Positions 1-6,891 of a DNA stretch of 6,891 bases are shown here, in pieces. The translations under genes were made by a program, and so were the position numbers. The DNA is taken from assembly GCA_035267785.1 (NCBI GenBank), contig DATFLL010000059.1, forward strand, positions 1 to 6,891. Reading direction: 5' to 3'. The DNA comes from DATFLL01 sp035267785. GTDB lineage: Bacteria > Pseudomonadota > Gammaproteobacteria > DATFLL01. A model generated the notes under the pieces. That model did not search any database, had not been told where the DNA came from, and saw only the letters and a program-made list of their open reading frames with translations. Every line of letters begins with the position of its first letter. Position 1 is the first letter of the stretch.

Positions 1-1156
<1,156 letters not shown>

Positions 1157-1172
1157 TTTTCGGGTGACAAGC

Positions 1173-1190
1173 GGCGGGCCGGTGCCCGCC
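1173..1190 (+). other. GC hairpin in the rpoB-rpoC gap
   Basis: A perfect 7-bp inverted repeat, GGCGGGC and GCCCGCC, with a 4-base loop (CGGT), begins 16 bases after the rpoB stop. It is not followed by a T-run, so it is not an intrinsic terminator; the rpoC ribosome binding site lies about 38 bases further on. It could protect or mark the mRNA between the cistrons, but in GC-rich DNA a 7-bp stem can arise by chance. The rest of this 83-base gap shows only short ACTCG repeats and no convincing promoter. Confidence 0.4.
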
Positions 1191-1227
1191 CTGGAAGCTC
1201 GTTACTCGAAACTCGCGACTTCGTATT

Positions 1228-1232
1228 AGGAG
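1228..1232 (+). promoter_or_regulatory. Ribosome binding site of rpoC, supporting a GTG start
   Basis: AGGAG, within TTAGGAGAGG, lies 7 bases before the GTG at 1240. This ideal spacing, together with the canonical beta' N-terminus MKDLLK, fixes the start at GTG. Confidence 0.85.
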
Positions 1233-1239
1233 AGGCGCA

Positions 1240-5496
<4,257 letters not shown>

Positions 5497-5522
5497 GGTC
5501 CGGGCCCCGGCGGGGCTCCAAG

Positions 5523-5562
5523 CGGGCCTGATCCGTCCCCAAACGAGGATGGATCGGGCCCG
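5523..5562 (+). other. Strong 16-bp hairpin downstream of rpoC
   Basis: Arms at 5523-5538 and 5547-5562 pair over 16 consecutive positions around an 8-base loop (CCAAACGA). Two of the pairs, 5529 with 5556 and 5535 with 5550, are G·U on the + strand transcript; in the complementary strand they would be A/C mismatches. The structure therefore suits an RNA made in the rpoC direction. It starts 26 bases after the rpoC stop. No T-run follows, so it is not a classical intrinsic terminator. It may be a 3'-end stabiliser of rpoBC mRNA, an RNase III processing site or a pause element; the sequence does not decide between these. Confidence 0.65.
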
Positions 5563-5573
5563 AATTCCGCTTC
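5562..5573 (+). repeat. Direct repeat GAATTCCGCTTC, copy 1
   Basis: A 12-base motif identical to the one at 5615-5626, with starts 53 bases apart. This copy overlaps the last base of the long hairpin and the first arm of the small hairpin at 5567-5581. A shorter GAATTCC also occurs at 5606-5612, giving three GAATTC palindromes in 59 bases. Confidence 0.6.
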
Positions 5574-5581
5574 GGAAGCGG
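5567..5581 (+). other. Small hairpin just upstream of the rpsL promoter
   Basis: CCGCTT and AAGCGG form a perfect 6-bp stem with a 3-base loop (CGG). It ends 8 bases before the -35 box, so any role would be in the upstream rpoC transcript or as a DNA inverted repeat next to the promoter. It may simply be chance. Confidence 0.35.
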
Positions 5582-5589
5582 GAGAGCGC

Positions 5590-5618
5590 TTGACACGCCT
5601 CTCCCGAATTCCTAGAAT
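5590..5618 (+). promoter_or_regulatory. Sigma70-type promoter for rpsL-rpsG-fusA
   Basis: A perfect -35 box TTGACA (5590-5595), an optimal 17-base spacer and a -10 box TAGAAT (5613-5618, one mismatch to TATAAT) lie in the rpoC-rpsL gap pointing towards rpsL. Transcription would start near 5624-5627, leaving a leader of about 55-58 bases before the rpsL ATG. The bases around the expected start are pyrimidines, so the exact start is uncertain. This is the best promoter match I see in the window and would give the str genes a supply independent of rpoBC read-through. Confidence 0.8.
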
Positions 5619-5626
5619 TCCGCTTC
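5615..5626 (+). repeat. Direct repeat GAATTCCGCTTC, copy 2
   Basis: The second exact copy of the 12-base motif overlaps the last four bases of the -10 box and runs to the expected transcription start. Its GAATTC palindrome and the one at 5606-5611 are separated by only three bases (CTA), so 5606-5620 could also act as an operator-like double site across the -10 region. Confidence 0.55.
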
Positions 5627-5629
5627 TTT

Positions 5630-5664
5630 GACAGGCCGGCGTCCCCGGCCTGTCGTTTGTTTTT
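5630..5664 (+). terminator. Terminator-like hairpin and T-rich tract in the rpsL leader (possible attenuator)
   Basis: GACAGGCCGG (5630-5639) and CCGGCCTGTC (5645-5654) form a perfect 10-bp, GC-rich stem with a 5-base loop (CGTCC). The tract GTTTGTTTTT (5655-5664) follows at once, with eight T in ten bases. This is the layout of a Rho-independent terminator, yet it lies downstream of the predicted promoter and upstream of the rpsL ribosome binding site. It may end part of the rpoBC transcript, damp transcripts from the internal promoter, or both. The two G interruptions in the tract suggest partial rather than full termination, which would fit essential genes downstream. I see no obvious alternative antiterminator pairing and no leader peptide. 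Confidence 0.65.
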
Positions 5665-5666
5665 CT

Positions 5667-5670
5667 GGAG
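5667..5670 (+). promoter_or_regulatory. Ribosome binding site of rpsL
   Basis: GGAG, within CTGGAGA, lies 11 bases before the ATG at 5682, a slightly long but usable spacing. It immediately follows the terminator-like T tract. It rules out the in-frame upstream TTG at 5628, which lies within the hairpin region and has no such site. Confidence 0.7.
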
Positions 5671-5681
5671 ACCATAGATTT

Positions 5682-6056
5682 ATGGCGACAATCAATCAGT
5701 TGGTGCGCAAGCCGCGCGCCCGGAGAGCCAAGAAGAGCAACGTCCCGGCGCTGGAGGCCTGCCCGCAGAAGCGCGGTGTCTGTACCCGTGTGTATACCAC
5801 CACGCCGAAGAAGCCGAATTCGGCCCTGCGTAAGGTGGCCCGCGTGCGCCTGACCAACGGATACGAGGTGAGCTCATATATTGGTGGTGAGGGTCACAAC
5901 CTCCAGGAGCACTCGGTAGTGCTGATCCGCGGCGGTCGCGTCAAGGACCTTCCCGGTGTGCGCTATCACACGGTACGCGGTTCGCTGGATACCGCGGGCG
6001 TAAACGATCGCCGGCAAGGCCGGTCCAAATATGGTGCCAAGCGCCCGAAGGGCTGA
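5682..6056 (+). CDS. rpsL: 30S ribosomal protein S12
   Basis: Complete S12, 124 residues, the same length as in E. coli. S12 sits at the decoding centre of the small subunit, contacts helices 18, 27 and 44 of 16S rRNA and influences tRNA selection accuracy. The ATG at 5682 gives the canonical MATINQLVRKPR N-terminus. The basic N-terminal extension (residues 8-19) is followed by ACPQKRGVC with Cys27 and Cys34, the universal loop TTTPKKPNSALRK (39-51) and the second loop RGGRVKDLPGVRYHTVRG (83-100). Lys43 and Lys88, where streptomycin-resistance changes usually fall, are both wild type, as is Pro91. Asp89 is the residue that RimO methylthiolates in species having that enzyme. The gene is followed after 71 bases by rpsG and is expected to be co-transcribed with it. 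Confidence 0.99.
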   Translation: MATINQLVRKPRARRAKKSNVPALEACPQKRGVCTRVYTTTPKKPNSALRKVARVRLTNGYEVSSYIGGEGHNLQEHSVVLIRGGRVKDLPGVRYHTVRGSLDTAGVNDRRQGRSKYGAKRPKG

Positions 6057-6073
6057 GGCAGAACATCGAAGGT

Positions 6074-6106
6074 AAAGCACAGCCGGTCCACGGGACCGGC
6101 TGCTTT
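6074..6106 (+). promoter_or_regulatory. Intercistronic rpsL-rpsG hairpin, candidate S7 feedback site
   Basis: AGCCGGTCC (6081-6089) pairs perfectly with GGACCGGCT (6093-6101) around the loop ACG. AAAGC (6074-6078) and GCTTT (6102-6106) extend the stem past a two-base bulge (AC), giving about 14 bp. No T tract follows, only GTTAGG, so termination is unlikely. In E. coli, S7 represses the str mRNA by binding the rpsL-rpsG intercistronic region; this element lies in the equivalent place, 21 bases before the rpsG start. Position supports a similar role, but I cannot show resemblance to the S7 site of 16S rRNA by eye. Confidence 0.5.
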
Positions 6107-6112
6107 GTTAGG

Positions 6113-6120
6113 TAAGCGGG
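6113..6120 (+). promoter_or_regulatory. Weak ribosome binding site of rpsG
   Basis: TAAGCGGG matches TAAGGAGG at six of eight positions and lies 7 bases before the rpsG ATG. The weak match, just after a stable hairpin, fits translation of rpsG being coupled to or controlled from the upstream rpsL-rpsG element. Confidence 0.5.
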
Positions 6121-6127
6121 AACAAAC

Positions 6128-6598
6128 ATGGCCAGAAGAAGAGTAGCTGCCAAGCGGCCCATTCTGCCGGACCCCAAGTTCGGGGATCAGACGATCACGA
6201 AATTCGTGAACATGCTGATGGAAGACGGTAAGAAATCGGTCGCCGAGAAGATCGTCTACGGTGCGCTGGATCAGATCGCCGGCAAACGCGGCGGTGAAGC
6301 CCTGGACGTCTTCAAGAAGGCACTGGACAACGTGCGCCCCGTCGTGGAGGTCAAGTCGCGGCGCGTGGGCGGTGCGACGTACCAGGTCCCCGTCGAGGTG
6401 CGCCCCGACCGGCGCATGGCCCTGGCCATGCGTTGGCTTGTGGAATCGGCGCGTAAGCGCGGCGAGAAGTCGATGGGGCAGCGTCTGGCCTCGGAGATAC
6501 TCGATGCCTCCGAGAACAAGGGTTCCGCGGTGAAGAAGCGCGAGGACACGCACCGCATGGCCGAGGCCAACAAGGCCTTCGCTCATTACCGCTGGTAA
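6128..6598 (+). CDS. rpsG: 30S ribosomal protein S7
   Basis: Complete S7, 156 residues, the usual bacterial length (E. coli K-12 carries a longer, 179-residue form; E. coli B has 156). S7 starts assembly of the 16S rRNA 3' domain, forms part of the 30S head and lies near the E-site tRNA. The N-terminus MARRRVAAKRPILPDPKFGD is typical. The conserved block NVRPVVEVKSRRVGGATYQ (68-86), leading into VPVEVRP, forms the rRNA-binding beta-hairpin region. It is followed by LAMRWLVESARKRGEKSM (99-116) and the invariant end KKREDTHRMAEANKAFAHYRW. The ATG at 6128 is chosen from this N-terminus, with only a weak Shine-Dalgarno before it. The gene lies between rpsL and fusA with gaps of 71 and 36 bases, the normal str order. 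In E. coli S7 is the autogenous repressor of this operon. Confidence 0.99.
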   Translation: MARRRVAAKRPILPDPKFGDQTITKFVNMLMEDGKKSVAEKIVYGALDQIAGKRGGEALDVFKKALDNVRPVVEVKSRRVGGATYQVPVEVRPDRRMALAMRWLVESARKRGEKSMGQRLASEILDASENKGSAVKKREDTHRMAEANKAFAHYRW

Positions 6599-6604
6599 CG
6601 ACAG

Positions 6605-6621
6605 GCTTCCGATACGGAAGC
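6605..6621 (+). other. Small hairpin in the rpsG-fusA gap
   Basis: GCTTCCG (6605-6611) and CGGAAGC (6615-6621) form a perfect 7-bp stem with a 3-base loop (ATA). It occupies almost half of the 36-base gap and ends one base before the GAGGA of the fusA ribosome binding site. Ribosomes finishing rpsG would melt it, so it could help couple fusA translation to rpsG. No T tract follows, so it is not a terminator. Confidence 0.45.
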
Positions 6622-6622
6622 G

Positions 6623-6626
6623 AGGA
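6623..6626 (+). promoter_or_regulatory. Ribosome binding site of fusA, supporting a GTG start
   Basis: AGGA, within CGAGGAT, lies 8 bases before the GTG at 6635. With the family N-terminus MARKTSIERYRNIGI it fixes the start at GTG rather than at the ATG of residue 16, which would cut into the G1 region. Confidence 0.8.
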
Positions 6627-6634
6627 TAGATAAC

Positions 6635-6891
<257 letters not shown>

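Noticed and set aside
1171..1215. A terminator or promoter between rpoB and rpoC
   Set aside because: The 7-bp hairpin has no T tract and no paired -35/-10 boxes are visible; rpoB and rpoC are expected to be one transcript.
5628..5633. A second TTGACA as another -35 box
   Set aside because: No -10-like hexamer lies 15-19 bases downstream; the bases are the edge and 5' arm of the leader hairpin.
5628..5681. An upstream in-frame TTG start adding 18 residues to RpsL
   Set aside because: S12 is canonically 124 residues starting MATINQLVRK. The extension would run through the terminator-like hairpin, and the GGAG at 5667-5670 serves the ATG at 5682.
5814..5825. The 12-base palindrome around GAATTC within rpsL as an operator
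   Set aside because: It is fully explained by the invariant S12 codons for Pro-Asn-Ser-Ala in the conserved TPKKPNSA loop.
5966..6586. A 206-codon minus-strand open frame over rpsG and the end of rpsL
   Set aside because: It overlaps two certain ribosomal protein genes and has no recognisable family or convincing start context; it is a shadow of GC-rich coding.

Overview
This window is a piece of the bacterial transcription–translation core locus, read entirely on the + strand: the 3' part of rpoB (RNA polymerase beta), complete rpoC (beta'), complete rpsL (ribosomal protein S12), complete rpsG (S7) and the first 85 codons of fusA (elongation factor G). All five are intact, recognisable and in the conserved order rpoB-rpoC-rpsL-rpsG-fusA. 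I see no mobile element, CRISPR array, tRNA or rRNA gene, and no sign of a novel system.

The organism is most likely a GC-rich gammaproteobacterium. RpoC follows Escherichia coli numbering residue for residue up to at least the trigger loop (zinc cysteines 70/72/85/88 and 814/888/895/898, catalytic aspartates 460/462/464, trigger-loop His936). It also carries the large insertion after the trigger loop that is typical of proteobacteria. RpsL is 124 residues, as in E. coli, and RpsG has the 156-residue form. Third codon positions are strongly G/C. The contiguous rpoBC-str arrangement differs from E. coli, where the two clusters are apart, but is common in other gammaproteobacteria such as pseudomonads. 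A Chromatiales/Ectothiorhodospiraceae-like source is possible, but that is a guess.

Layout: rpoB ends at 1156. An 83-base gap holds a short GC hairpin and the rpoC ribosome binding site. rpoC (GTG start) runs 1240-5496 and ends in an unusual lysine/arginine-free acidic tail built partly from Gly-Glu-x repeats. The 185-base rpoC-rpsL gap is the richest regulatory stretch. It holds a 16-bp hairpin with two G·U pairs, a second small hairpin, a near-consensus sigma70 promoter (TTGACA, 17 bases, TAGAAT), a repeated GAATTCCGCTTC motif, and a 10-bp hairpin followed by a T-rich tract that looks like an intrinsic terminator or attenuator in the rpsL leader. rpsL, rpsG and fusA then follow with short gaps (71 and 36 bases), each holding another hairpin. 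The rpsL-rpsG gap is where S7 binds its own mRNA in E. coli.

Together the genes supply the polymerase catalytic subunits, two 30S proteins (the decoding centre and the head/E-site region) and the translocase. The internal promoter plus leader hairpin would let the str genes be expressed partly independently of upstream rpoBC transcription.
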